Assembly (NCBI GenBank): GCA_031288575.1
Contig: JAITRD010000149.1
Coordinates: 1 to 11,161 of the forward strand
Reading direction: 5' to 3'
DNA from: Treponema sp.
GTDB lineage: Bacteria > Spirochaetota > Spirochaetia > Treponematales > Breznakiellaceae
DNA length: 11,161 nt
Program-made: the position numbers and the translations under genes
The notes under the pieces: generated by a model
The model's input: only the letters and a program-made list of their open reading frames with translations
Database searches by the model: none
Told to the model about the DNA's origin: nothing
Part shown: positions 1-7,285 of the stretch, piece by piece
Numbering within the stretch: position 1 is the first letter of the stretch
Layout of the letters: every line of letters starts with the position of its first letter

Positions 1-770
1 GCCTCCACATAGGAGATGCTTTCTATCCTAAAGGCATTTTTTACCATCCGGGGATCCGCCGTAAGTATGCCGTCCACATCGGTCCAGATTTCCACCTCCT
101 CGGCGTCCAGGGCGGCGCCAAAAATAGCCGCGGTTAAATCGGAACCGCCCCTGCCCAGGGTGGTGGTGTTACCCCCGGCGGTAGAAGCGATAAAGCCGGT
201 GGCTATGGGCAGTGCCGGCTTTTCCCCCTTTTTTGCCTCAAAATGAGCGCGGATCCGGGCAAAACTCTCCTCGGGAAAAAAACGGGCATTGCCGTAGTGG
301 TCATCGGTCATAATAAGCGTCCGGGTATCGAGGAATTCCGCCGGGAGCCCCGACGCGGTAACGACGGGAGCCAGCAGGGAAGCGGAAAACCGTTCCCCAA
401 AACCCATAACGGTGTCCAAAACGCGGGGAGAAAGCTCCCGCAAAACCGCAAGGCCGTCCAAAATCCGGATTAGTTCATCAAAAAGTTCTCCAATTTGGGA
501 ATTGGCCCCGGAACGGAGGCTGTCTTTAAGAAAAAAGGAACTTATTTCCAAATGCCGCCGCCGCAGGGCTTCCGTCCCGTCCCGGTATGCCCCATCTCCC
601 CCGGCGGCCTGCCAGGCCAGGGCAATAAGGCTGTCGGTCGTTCCCGAAAGGGCGGAAACCACCACCGCCTGTACCCGGCCGGCGTGTTTATTATCATTCA
701 AAATATTGACAAAATTTCCAATTGCTTGAACGGATCCTATTGAGGACCCGCCGAATTTAAGAATAAGCAT
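1..770 (-). CDS. Aspartate kinase, C-terminal part cut off by the window edge
   Basis: The frame was translated by hand from the ATG at 770-768 and stays open for 256 codons to the left edge, so the C-terminus is missing. Aspartate kinase phosphorylates L-aspartate, the first step towards lysine, threonine, methionine and diaminopimelate. Visible amino-acid-kinase signatures are KFGGSS at residues 5-10, a GFGERFSA segment near residue 122, TTTLGRGGSD at about 206-215, and WTDVDGI followed by TADPR near residues 231-242. The order and spacing match the catalytic domain of LysC/ThrA-type kinases. A good Shine-Dalgarno GGAG lies 7 nt before the ATG. The regulatory ACT domains, and any fused homoserine dehydrogenase, would lie outside the window, so mono- and bifunctional forms cannot be told apart. 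It diverges from the glycosyltransferase gene at 875. The family call is firm; the paralogue is not. Confidence 0.93.
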   Translation of the reverse strand, partial: MLILKFGGSSIGSVQAIGNFVNILNDNKHAGRVQAVVVSALSGTTDSLIALAWQAAGGDGAYRDGTEALRRRHLEISSFFLKDSLRSGANSQIGELFDELIRILDGLAVLRELSPRVLDTVMGFGERFSASLLAPVVTASGLPAEFLDTRTLIMTDDHYGNARFFPEESFARIRAHFEAKKGEKPALPIATGFIASTAGGNTTTLGRGGSDLTAAIFGAALDAEEVEIWTDVDGILTADPRMVKNAFRIESISYVE

Positions 771-874
771 TCTTTATCTCCGTTTAAAATTTGTAAAATA
801 CTACTATATCTTCATGTTATTTTATAGTAGTATCTTGAGAGATATATTTGATTAATTTTCCGGAGTATATTTTC
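771..874. promoter_or_regulatory. AT-rich divergent intergenic region between aspartate kinase and the wecA-like gene
   Basis: This gap must hold the promoters for both the leftward kinase gene and the rightward operon, because both flanking genes start here. It is strikingly AT-rich compared with the coding DNA. On the plus strand, TTGTAA at 791-796 and TGTTAT at 815-820 (18-nt spacer) are a weak -35/-10 candidate. TATAGT-type hexamers occur on both strands inside the inverted repeat at 798-833. No strong consensus promoter is visible, so the exact start sites are uncertain. Confidence 0.45.
798..833. repeat. Perfect 11-bp inverted repeat, possible operator or hairpin
   Basis: ATACTACTATA at 798-808 is exactly reverse-complemented by TATAGTAGTAT at 823-833, with a 14-nt spacer. 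The arms do not extend further on either side. It has no following T-run of the kind a terminator needs. It sits centrally in a divergent promoter region, which favours a protein-binding site. In a rightward transcript it could also form an A/U-rich hairpin upstream of the wecA-like gene. The regulator is unknown. Confidence 0.5.
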
Positions 875-1939
875 ATGCTGAGAGGCATCACCCTTATTCT
901 CTGCGTATTTGCTTTTTCTGTGTTAGCTGTAGCTCTGATTCTCAGTCTGTCCCACAAAAAGTCCTGGTACGACCGCATCGACGAACGAAAAATTCATACC
1001 GGCGACATCCCCCGGCTGGGAGGCCTCGGATTTGCGTCGGCTTTTATTGTCGCCGCCTTTTTGGTAAACCTTTCCGCCACGGAGCCTCATTTCGGCATGC
1101 CCTTTCTGCTTCCCCTCATTTCGATGATCCTGGTGCTGGCTTCGGGGGTGCTGGATGATTTTCGCCCCCTGGCGCCTAAATACAAGGTTATCATCCAAAT
1201 TATAGCCGCCCTCTGCGCGGTCCTCCCGGATTATACCTTTCACCGGCTTTTCTTTTTGGATATCGGCCCCTTATCCGAATTGGGCTGGATCCGTTTTCCC
1301 CTTTCCATGTTATGGATTGTGGGGCTCATTAACGGCATGAATTTTATCGACGGGATAGACGGCCTGGCGGGGGGCATTGCCGGCCTGGTAACGATAAGCT
1401 ATATTGTCATATTTTCTTCCCATGGCGGTACCGGCTTTGCCTTCCGCCTGTGCTTGTGCCTGGCGGCGGCTATCGGGGGTTTTCTGGTCTTTAATGCCCC
1501 CGTTCCTAAGGCCCGGATATTTATGGGCGACGGGGGGGCTTATTTTCTTGGATTTATTTTGGCGGTGCTGCCGCTCATCGATCAGGGAAATGCCCGCTCA
1601 AACCTGCCCCTTCCCTACGCGGCGGCCCTGTTAATCATTCCCATTTTTGATACCATCGCCGCCATTTGGCGCCGGCTGCGGGAAAAAAGGCGGATTGACA
1701 GCCCCGATATGCTCCATATCCATCATAAACTTAAAAATTTGGGCCTAAGCGACCGGGGAATTGACGGAGTTCTCTACGGATTACAGATACTTATTTCTGT
1801 TTTGGTGTTTTTTTCGGTCAAGACAGAGGGATTCGGGTCCCTGATTTTGTTAGGAGCCGCCTATTTTACGGGAATTTGTTTTTTTGCCATCATCCACTAT
1901 ATGAACCGGAGGATTCTTAAAAGCCTCCAGCCTTGTTAG
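875..1939 (+). CDS. WecA/TagO-family undecaprenyl-phosphate sugar-1-phosphate transferase
   Basis: This is an integral membrane enzyme of the MraY/WecA superfamily. It moves a sugar-1-phosphate, commonly GlcNAc-1-P from the UDP sugar, onto undecaprenyl phosphate, starting a cell-envelope glycan. The 354-residue protein is hydrophobic with about ten or more membrane segments. Family motifs appear in order: KIHTGDIPRLGG near residues 39-50, the Mg-binding DD at 94-95 in GVLDDF, NFIDGIDGLAGG from residue 156, MGDGGAYF around D219, and the HIHH loop at 281-284. The HIHH motif points to WecA/TagO rather than MraY, which uses a different late loop. A TTG at 848 is in frame, but the ATG at 875 has GGAG at 862-865 with a 9-nt spacer and leads directly into the first membrane helix, so 875 is preferred. 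The desulfurase gene follows almost directly. The exact sugar cannot be read from sequence. Confidence 0.9.
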   Translation: MLRGITLILCVFAFSVLAVALILSLSHKKSWYDRIDERKIHTGDIPRLGGLGFASAFIVAAFLVNLSATEPHFGMPFLLPLISMILVLASGVLDDFRPLAPKYKVIIQIIAALCAVLPDYTFHRLFFLDIGPLSELGWIRFPLSMLWIVGLINGMNFIDGIDGLAGGIAGLVTISYIVIFSSHGGTGFAFRLCLCLAAAIGGFLVFNAPVPKARIFMGDGGAYFLGFILAVLPLIDQGNARSNLPLPYAAALLIIPIFDTIAAIWRRLREKRRIDSPDMLHIHHKLKNLGLSDRGIDGVLYGLQILISVLVFFSVKTEGFGSLILLGAAYFTGICFFAIIHYMNRRILKSLQPC

Positions 1940-1950
1940 GAAACATTTTT

Positions 1951-3111
1951 ATGCCCCAACCTGTTCATAACACCCCGGAGCGCCACTATTTTGACTGGGC
2001 CGCCACCGCAATCCCCGAACCGGCCTTTTCCCCCGGATCTTTTCCCTGGGGAAATCCCTCTTCCCTCCATTCGGAGGGCCGTAAAGCCCGGGACGCCCTG
2101 GAGCAGGCCCGTGCCCGCTGCGCCGCGGTCTTAGGAGTGCCCCCTAAGCAGATCTATTTTACCTCCGGGGGGACCGAATCCAACGCGCTGGTGATCTATT
2201 CCGTCCTTCTCCGCAAGCCTTCGATGACCGTTCTGGCCTCGGCGGTGGAACATTCTTCGGTATTGGCAAACTGCGCCGTCCTGGAACGCATGGGCAGGCA
2301 AACCGGAATCATTGCCGTCGAGAAGGACGGCAGGGTAAGCATCCCCGCCCTTGAACGGGCCCTGGAAAAATATCCCCGCACCCGCCTAACGCTGATCATG
2401 GGGGTGAATAACGAGACCGGCGCGGTAACGGACATGAAATCCCTGGTAAGGGTCCTCAGAACCCGGGAAGGGCCGCCCGTTCATGTTCACTGCGATTTGG
2501 TCCAGGGAATAGGGAAAATTCCCCTGGATTTGAGGGACTGGGATGTAGATTCCGCCTCTTTAAGCGCCCATAAACTGGGCGGGCCCCGGGGAACCGGGCT
2601 TCTGTACCTGCGTAAACCCCTGGAAGTCATCTACACCGGGGGCGGCCAGGAAGGGGGCATCCGGCCGGGGACGGAAAACACCTTCGGCGCCCTGGCTTTG
2701 GCGGCGGCCCTTGAAAGGCGGGCCGCCCCCGGAATTGTTCAGGAGGAATACCAAAAAGCCCGGGCCCGCTGGAAATGGCTTATCGGGGCTTTTAAGACCC
2801 TGAAACGCTGCACCCTCATTCCCGGGGACCGGGAACAGGAGGATCCCCGGTTTTCCCCCTGGATACTCCAGGCGGCCTTTGAGGGCATCCCCGGGGAAGT
2901 GATGGTCCGGGCCCTGGATGACGCGGGTTTTGCCGTCTCCACCGGTTCCGCCTGCGCCATTGCCGGGGGGGAAAGGCCGGTCCTTGCCGCCATGGGGGTG
3001 GATAACCAAAAAAGTTTTGAGGGAATAAGGATTTCCCAGGGCTGGTCTACCGCCATGGAGGAGGTTGAACTGCTTTTTGAGGCCATAAAATCTATTTTAG
3101 GATTTTTATAA
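1951..3111 (+). CDS. Cysteine desulfurase (NifS/IscS-like, probable NifZ-type partner of ThiI)
   Basis: This PLP enzyme takes sulfur from cysteine as a protein persulfide, leaving alanine. Visible landmarks are the N-terminal DWAATA strand (residues 15-20), GNPSSLHSEG, FTSGGTESNA, the cofactor-stacking His101 in VEHSSVL, GVNNETGAV, the Schiff-base Lys208 in SAHKLGGPRG, GIRPGTEN, and the persulfide Cys335 in TGSACAIAG. All catalytic residues are present in the 386-residue product. An in-frame TTG at 1933 overlaps the preceding gene, but the ATG at 1951 has AGGA at 1938-1941 with a 9-nt spacer and is preferred. The stop overlaps the thiI start by one base (TAATG), implying translational coupling. 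B. subtilis NifZ is similarly adjacent to thiI and dedicated to it, so that role is inferred here. The stretch between the ATA motif and GNPSS is shorter than in E. coli IscS. Confidence 0.92.
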   Translation: MPQPVHNTPERHYFDWAATAIPEPAFSPGSFPWGNPSSLHSEGRKARDALEQARARCAAVLGVPPKQIYFTSGGTESNALVIYSVLLRKPSMTVLASAVEHSSVLANCAVLERMGRQTGIIAVEKDGRVSIPALERALEKYPRTRLTLIMGVNNETGAVTDMKSLVRVLRTREGPPVHVHCDLVQGIGKIPLDLRDWDVDSASLSAHKLGGPRGTGLLYLRKPLEVIYTGGGQEGGIRPGTENTFGALALAAALERRAAPGIVQEEYQKARARWKWLIGAFKTLKRCTLIPGDREQEDPRFSPWILQAAFEGIPGEVMVRALDDAGFAVSTGSACAIAGGERPVLAAMGVDNQKSFEGIRISQGWSTAMEEVELLFEAIKSILGFL

Positions 3112-4295
3112 TGGCCCTTTATCTGCTTAAATTGGGGGAACTGACCCTAAAAGGCGGGAACCGGGCGGAATTTGAGGGGGTCCTCAAACGGAACCTTACG
3201 GCCATGATCCGGGGAAGCGGGGCCCGGATAGCAAGCACCGACGGCCGTTTTTTTGTATCCTGCCCCCGGGAAGCCGAAGCGCGGACGGAGCAAGTTCTGG
3301 ACCGCCTTTTAGGAATCGCCGGATGGGCAAAAACCCGGAGCTGCGAAAAAAAGCCTGAGGCGGTTCTCGCCGCCTGCGTCGCCGAAGGCAAGCGCCTCTA
3401 TGAAGAGGGGAGCCGGTCCTTTAAAATTGAAGCCCGCAGGACCGATAAGGCCTTTCCCCTGGATTCCTACGGGATCCGCTGCGAGGGGGGAAATGCGGTT
3501 TTGGATGCCCTGCCGGGTTTTCGGGTAGATGTCCATGAACCCCAGAGCGTCATCAATGTCGAAATTCGGGAAAAAGCCTACATTTACGGGACAAGCCATG
3601 AAGGCAGGAAGGGGCTTCCGGTGGGAACCGCCGGCCGGGGACTGCTCCTCCTCTCGGGGGGCATCGATTCCCCGGTCGCGGGTTATATGATGGCCTCCCG
3701 GGGGATGGGGATCGACGGGGTTTATTTCCACGCCTACCCTTATACTTCCGAAGAGGCCCGGCAAAAGGCCCTCCGCCTCGCGGAAATCCTGGGGGCCTAT
3801 ACCCTGGGGACGCGGCTTTATACCGTTGGATTTACCCCGGTGCAGGTGAGGATAAAGGAGGGGGCGCCCCAGCCCTGGGCCACGGTTTTACTTCGCATGG
3901 CCATGATGGAATGCGCGGAAAAACTGGCGCGGCGCATACGGGCCAAATGCCTTATCAGCGGGGAAAGTTTAAGCCAAGTGGCAAGCCAGACCATCGAAAA
4001 CATAAGCTGTACCGAAAGCCGCGTCTGCCTGCCGGTTTTAAGGCCCCTCATCGGGATGGACAAGGATCAGATCATCAAAACCGCCCGCAATATCGGAACC
4101 TACGAGACGTCAATTCTGCCCTATGAGGACTGCTGCGTGCTTTTTAGCCCCCTCCATCCTGTTTTACGGGGAAATCCCGCGGAAGCGGGGGCCCTTTATG
4201 AACAACTGCAACTGGACGGGCTTATCGAAGACGCCCTTTGCGGGGGAATTATGGAAAAATGCGGTTTCCCGGCCCGGGAGGAATCGGGGGGCTGA
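3111..4295 (+). CDS. thiI: tRNA 4-thiouridine synthetase ThiI without rhodanese domain
   Basis: ThiI adenylates uridine 8 of tRNA and replaces its oxygen with sulfur. In some bacteria it also serves thiamine thiazole synthesis. The 394-residue product has an N-terminal ferredoxin-like and THUMP region (about 1-165). A PP-loop ATP pyrophosphatase domain follows, with SGGIDSPVAGY at 182-192, ISGESLSQVASQT at 282-294, a PVLRPLIGMDK segment near 308-318, and PYEDCC at 337-342, whose cysteine region probably corresponds to the conserved PP-loop-domain Cys of the family. The protein ends soon afterwards, so the C-terminal rhodanese domain of E. coli ThiI is absent, as in B. subtilis. Sulfur would then come straight from the upstream desulfurase. 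The ATG overlaps that gene's stop codon. Identification is secure; a thiamine role is not shown by these neighbours. Confidence 0.95.
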   Translation: MALYLLKLGELTLKGGNRAEFEGVLKRNLTAMIRGSGARIASTDGRFFVSCPREAEARTEQVLDRLLGIAGWAKTRSCEKKPEAVLAACVAEGKRLYEEGSRSFKIEARRTDKAFPLDSYGIRCEGGNAVLDALPGFRVDVHEPQSVINVEIREKAYIYGTSHEGRKGLPVGTAGRGLLLLSGGIDSPVAGYMMASRGMGIDGVYFHAYPYTSEEARQKALRLAEILGAYTLGTRLYTVGFTPVQVRIKEGAPQPWATVLLRMAMMECAEKLARRIRAKCLISGESLSQVASQTIENISCTESRVCLPVLRPLIGMDKDQIIKTARNIGTYETSILPYEDCCVLFSPLHPVLRGNPAEAGALYEQLQLDGLIEDALCGGIMEKCGFPAREESGG

Positions 4296-4304
4296 ATTTC
4301 AGGA

Positions 4305-4466
4305 TTAACCCCTTTTCGCCGCGTTTTTCCGCGCCGCGTCCTTCGCCTTGATATAAGCGACCATCCGGAAACCGTCCCCTTTGGCAGCCAGTTGTTTATG
4401 CTGGTTATCAATGAAGTCATGTCCCGTTTCCAAAGCGCTGTCCCGCTGATAGGCCGCGCAAACTCC
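4305..4466 (-). pseudogene. Probable internally deleted bacteriohemerythrin remnant
   Basis: A 53-codon open frame follows the stop of the NHL-repeat gene, in the same frame, and ends at TAA (4307-4305). It has no ATG, GTG or plausibly placed TTG start. Its first half contains ALETGHDFIDNQHKQL, which closely resembles the N-terminal iron-ligand segment of bacteriohemerythrins (pattern tG..-ID.QHK.L). Its second half, DGFRMVAYIKAKDA, resembles the C-terminal helix that follows the HI...D ligand motif. The central 80-odd residues carrying the other ligands are missing. This reads as a decayed oxygen/iron-binding gene with an internal deletion. The family match is from memory of the motif and was not searched. 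Chance similarity remains possible, but both ends appear in the correct order and in one frame. No clear terminator is visible in the 171-bp gap between thiI and the NHL gene. Confidence 0.5.
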
Positions 4467-6566
4467 TCATTCCAGGGGCGGAAAATACCCAATGCCGTCC
4501 CGGCCGGAGCGTTCCATCAGGTATACCTCCGCTTCAACCGGAAGATAAGCCCGGCCGAAGTCCGTCAGCAGTTGGGATCGGTACTGTAACGTATAGGCCC
4601 CGGCGGGATAGGAGGCAATGCTTTGGATAACCTTCCCTATCCCCTCGTTCCGGTAGAGGGGCAAAACGCTTCCCCCGGTCTGATTGCAGAGATACCGCAA
4701 TTCCGCCGCCGCTTCGCCGCCGACGATTACCGCGTGAAACACAATGCCGTTATTGGCAAGATAGGCCGCAAGCTCCGTGAGGCCGTACTGCTCCAGGGCA
4801 AGTTCCCCCAGGGTTCCGGAACTGACAAATATCACGGCCCGCTTCTTTTCCCCCGGAAGCAGATCCGTGGCGGCCAGGCGGAGGCCCAGATCAAAACGCC
4901 AGAGCGGGCTATAGGAAGCGGCGCTGCCCCGGGCCGCCGCCGCAAGGACCGAAGGAGACCTGTCTCCGGCGTCCTCCAGCGGTTCCCGGAAGGGCTGTTC
5001 CCCGGCGGAAATGAGGGAGACGATCCTCCCTGACCCTGCCAGGGCGGCGGAAATATCCCGGACCGCCGCGGCCAGATCATCCTTCATGCCCCCGGTTATA
5101 CTTGACCGTTCCAAAAGAAGGGATACATCCGCCCGGTTTGACCGGTATCCCGCCCCGATAAAATTCTGCTCCGCGGCGCCGCGCCCTCCCTCGCTGAGGA
5201 GGAAATTCCGCCCGTCCAGGCCGACGACGGGACGGCGCAGCCGGTCCCAAACCGAAAGCTCCACCGTAATCAGGGGGAAATTTTCCGCCACAACCCGGTC
5301 TATCTGCACAAAAAGCCCCGCGGCCATATCGGTAAGCCGGGTCATCACCGTAACCTCATCCCCCTGAAAATTCGCCGCCAGCACATTGCCGTTTTGGTCC
5401 ATTCCCGCCCCGACAATGCGCACCCGGGAATTGCCGGCCAGGCCCAATTCCCGGATTATCGCCGAGCCGGTATCAATGAGGAGTATCCGGTTGGTATCCG
5501 CCGCGAGAAGTTTGCCGTCCGCAAGAAACCGGAGGCTTTCCGGCCCTGTAAGCCCTTCCTCGATAAAAATTCCCCGGTAAGCGCCGTTCAAATCGAAAAG
5601 ATAAATCCGCTTGGCCGCGCTATCGGCGATATAAACAAGGCCGTCCTTGACGGCGATCCCCGCGGGAGACAGGAGCCCCGGGAAACGGGCGCTTTTCCCC
5701 CCGAAGGAGAAGATAAAGGCGCCGTCGGGATCAAATTTTGAGATCCGCCGGTTCCCGTAATCTACCACGTAGAGGTAACCATCCTCGTCAAGGGCCAGAT
5801 TCTGGGGACCCACAAACATCCCGTCCCCCTGGCCTTTGGACCCGATATAAGACAGCCACTCCCCCTCACTGCTGAGGACGCTCACCCGTCCGCCCCGGTA
5901 TTCGGAAAGATAGAGCCTCCCGTCAAGGCCCCGGACCATGTCATAGGGGCGGTCAAAGCCGTTGACAGGCCCCCGCTGGCGCTGCCTAATAAGGCCGTTT
6001 ACATCGACCCGTACAATTTCGTTACTCCCGTAAGCCACGATCCAGACCGTGCCGTCTTCCAGGGGCAAGACCGAAGTAGGCTGGCGGTAATAAACGGCGG
6101 ATTCATAACGCCCGGGATAACGGCCGGCGTCGACATAACGGATATCATCGTCCGCCACCGGGAGAAGGCTGCGGCGGTTCCGCACCGTTTCGATACGGCT
6201 TGCCAGAAGCAGGGAGTCTTCGGAAAAGGGCTCATATCCCTGGAGGGCGGACTGCCACTGCCTCAGGGCAATATCCTCAAAACCCGAACGGTAGTAGGAA
6301 CGGCCCAGCCAATCCAGGATGAGGGACTCCCCGGGACGAAAGGAAAGGGCCCGCTCAAAGGAAAGGATGGCCTCATTAAAGGCGAAGCGGTTATAGGCCT
6401 GGACCCCGACCCGGAATTCTTCCCGGGCCTGGACCATATTAAGATCCGGGGGAGAACCCATGTCCTGGGCGGCAAGGGAGGAGGAAAAAACCGACAAGCC
6501 CAGGCAGCAAAGGGCGGCCCAAAGTTTCCGCGGAAACCCGCCCCCCTTCTTTCCGGCTTCTTTCAT
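4467..6566 (-). CDS. Exported protein with TPR, NHL beta-propeller and vWA-like domains
   Basis: The function is not known. The 699-residue product begins with a basic stretch and a hydrophobic core (about 15-32) ending in SSSLAAQ, which suggests a signal peptide cleaved near residue 32, so a periplasmic or surface location. Residues 46-110 look like two TPR units (FRVGVQAYNRFAFNEAILSF is followed by a second). Residues about 155-410 form an NHL-type propeller, clearest at 247-290 and 297-328 with GPQNLALDEDGYLYVVD and PAGIAVKDGLVYIAD. Residues about 478-640 resemble a von Willebrand A fold, but the usual DxSxS metal site reads LLLERSS, so metal binding is doubtful. The tail, ending GRDGIGYFPP, resembles the ends of vWFA-related proteins. 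The ATG lies in an ATGA overlap with the upstream TPR gene and has GGGAGG just before it. A scaffold or protein-interaction role is an inference. Confidence 0.8.
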   Translation of the reverse strand: MKEAGKKGGGFPRKLWAALCCLGLSVFSSSLAAQDMGSPPDLNMVQAREEFRVGVQAYNRFAFNEAILSFERALSFRPGESLILDWLGRSYYRSGFEDIALRQWQSALQGYEPFSEDSLLLASRIETVRNRRSLLPVADDDIRYVDAGRYPGRYESAVYYRQPTSVLPLEDGTVWIVAYGSNEIVRVDVNGLIRQRQRGPVNGFDRPYDMVRGLDGRLYLSEYRGGRVSVLSSEGEWLSYIGSKGQGDGMFVGPQNLALDEDGYLYVVDYGNRRISKFDPDGAFIFSFGGKSARFPGLLSPAGIAVKDGLVYIADSAAKRIYLFDLNGAYRGIFIEEGLTGPESLRFLADGKLLAADTNRILLIDTGSAIIRELGLAGNSRVRIVGAGMDQNGNVLAANFQGDEVTVMTRLTDMAAGLFVQIDRVVAENFPLITVELSVWDRLRRPVVGLDGRNFLLSEGGRGAAEQNFIGAGYRSNRADVSLLLERSSITGGMKDDLAAAVRDISAALAGSGRIVSLISAGEQPFREPLEDAGDRSPSVLAAAARGSAASYSPLWRFDLGLRLAATDLLPGEKKRAVIFVSSGTLGELALEQYGLTELAAYLANNGIVFHAVIVGGEAAAELRYLCNQTGGSVLPLYRNEGIGKVIQSIASYPAGAYTLQYRSQLLTDFGRAYLPVEAEVYLMERSGRDGIGYFPPLE

Positions 6567-7282
6567 GTTGCCTCCCCAGCTACTGTCCGCATATGATTCT
6601 GTATCTCCCGCTCCCGGGGGGCCAATTCCAGGGCGCGACGGAGCCAGCGCCCCGCCTCCGCGGGATCGCCGGATTTAAAATAGGCCCAGCCCAGGGAATC
6701 AAGGTAGGCGGCGTTCCGGGGGTTCCGCTCAACCGCCTGCCGGCAGTACCGGATTCCCCGGGAAACATCCATGCCGGTGTCTACCAGGATATAGCCCAAG
6801 CCGTTCATAGCGGTGGTGCTTTCGGCATCTATTTTCAGGGCCTTTTCGTATAATTCCACCGCCTTTTTAAGGCGCCCCTGATCCCAGGCAACATAGGCCA
6901 TGGCAGTATAAAGCTGAGCCGACTCAAAACCGCCGCTGACCAGCCGGGCAAGCTCAAATTCCGCCATTTTGGAACGGTCGGTCATCACGTAAATATAGGC
7001 CAGGGTCATACGGCACTGGTATGTCCGCAGGGGATTCCACCCGGCGGTAATTACCTTTTCCAAATGCAACAGGGCGTCGTTATACTGTTCCAGTTTCGCG
7101 TAACAGAGGCCCAAATAATAGGTAAGCTCCATGGTCTCACCGGTATCAAGATTTTCAAATTTTACCTGAAGAAACTCCTGGAGAGCTAAATTCCACTGTT
7201 TTAACTGAAAAAGCTCTATGCCCCGTTGAAGCTCCCCCCCGGATTCCGCAATTTCCGTCATTACCGGATCCTTATCTGCCAT
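6563..7282 (-). CDS. Cytoplasmic tetratricopeptide-repeat protein
   Basis: The specific function is unknown. The 239-residue product is made almost entirely of helical TPR units at about 16-43, 53-83, 88-115, 122-153, 156-187 and 191-222. The last is the clearest: SLGWAYFKSGDPAEAGRW followed by RRALELAP. There is no signal peptide or membrane helix, so it is probably cytoplasmic. It starts 3 nt after the galactokinase-like stop and its own stop overlaps the NHL gene start by 4 nt, so the three genes are likely one transcript. The ATG at 7282 has no Shine-Dalgarno sequence and would depend on coupling. An in-frame ATG at 7261 has AAGGA 7 nt upstream and could be the true start, shortening the protein by 7 residues. 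TPR arrays bind peptides or proteins; the partner is not evident, though the downstream exported TPR/NHL protein is a natural candidate for functional association. Confidence 0.8.
   Translation of the reverse strand: MADKDPVMTEIAESGGELQRGIELFQLKQWNLALQEFLQVKFENLDTGETMELTYYLGLCYAKLEQYNDALLHLEKVITAGWNPLRTYQCRMTLAYIYVMTDRSKMAEFELARLVSGGFESAQLYTAMAYVAWDQGRLKKAVELYEKALKIDAESTTAMNGLGYILVDTGMDVSRGIRYCRQAVERNPRNAAYLDSLGWAYFKSGDPAEAGRWLRRALELAPREREIQNHMRTVAGEAT
7269..7273 (-). promoter_or_regulatory. Shine-Dalgarno AAGGA supporting an internal start at 7261
   Basis: On the minus strand, AAGGA at 7273-7269 is followed by 7 nt and then an in-frame ATG (7261-7259). The annotated upstream ATG at 7282 lacks any purine-rich box. 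This makes 7261 the better-supported initiation site on sequence grounds, although the 3-nt gap to the preceding stop would also allow reinitiation at 7282. Confidence 0.45.
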
Positions 7283-7285
7283 GCT

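Noticed and set aside
16..743. Several plus-strand frames at the left edge
   Set aside because: They lie opposite the aspartate kinase, whose minus-strand translation carries all the family motifs.
2560..3086. Two minus-strand frames opposite the cysteine desulfurase
   Set aside because: They mirror codon bias of the real gene, with Gly/Pro-rich unrecognisable products.
4311..4340. Possible bidirectional terminator between the convergent genes
   Set aside because: The CGCG pairs around a T-run are only 3-4 bp long and the other GC repeats are direct, not inverted, so no convincing hairpin forms.
4196..4492. 98-codon minus-strand frame spanning the thiI end and the NHL gene end
   Set aside because: It overlaps the coding ends of two firm genes and resembles nothing; the hemerythrin-like signal in the same stretch is in a different frame.
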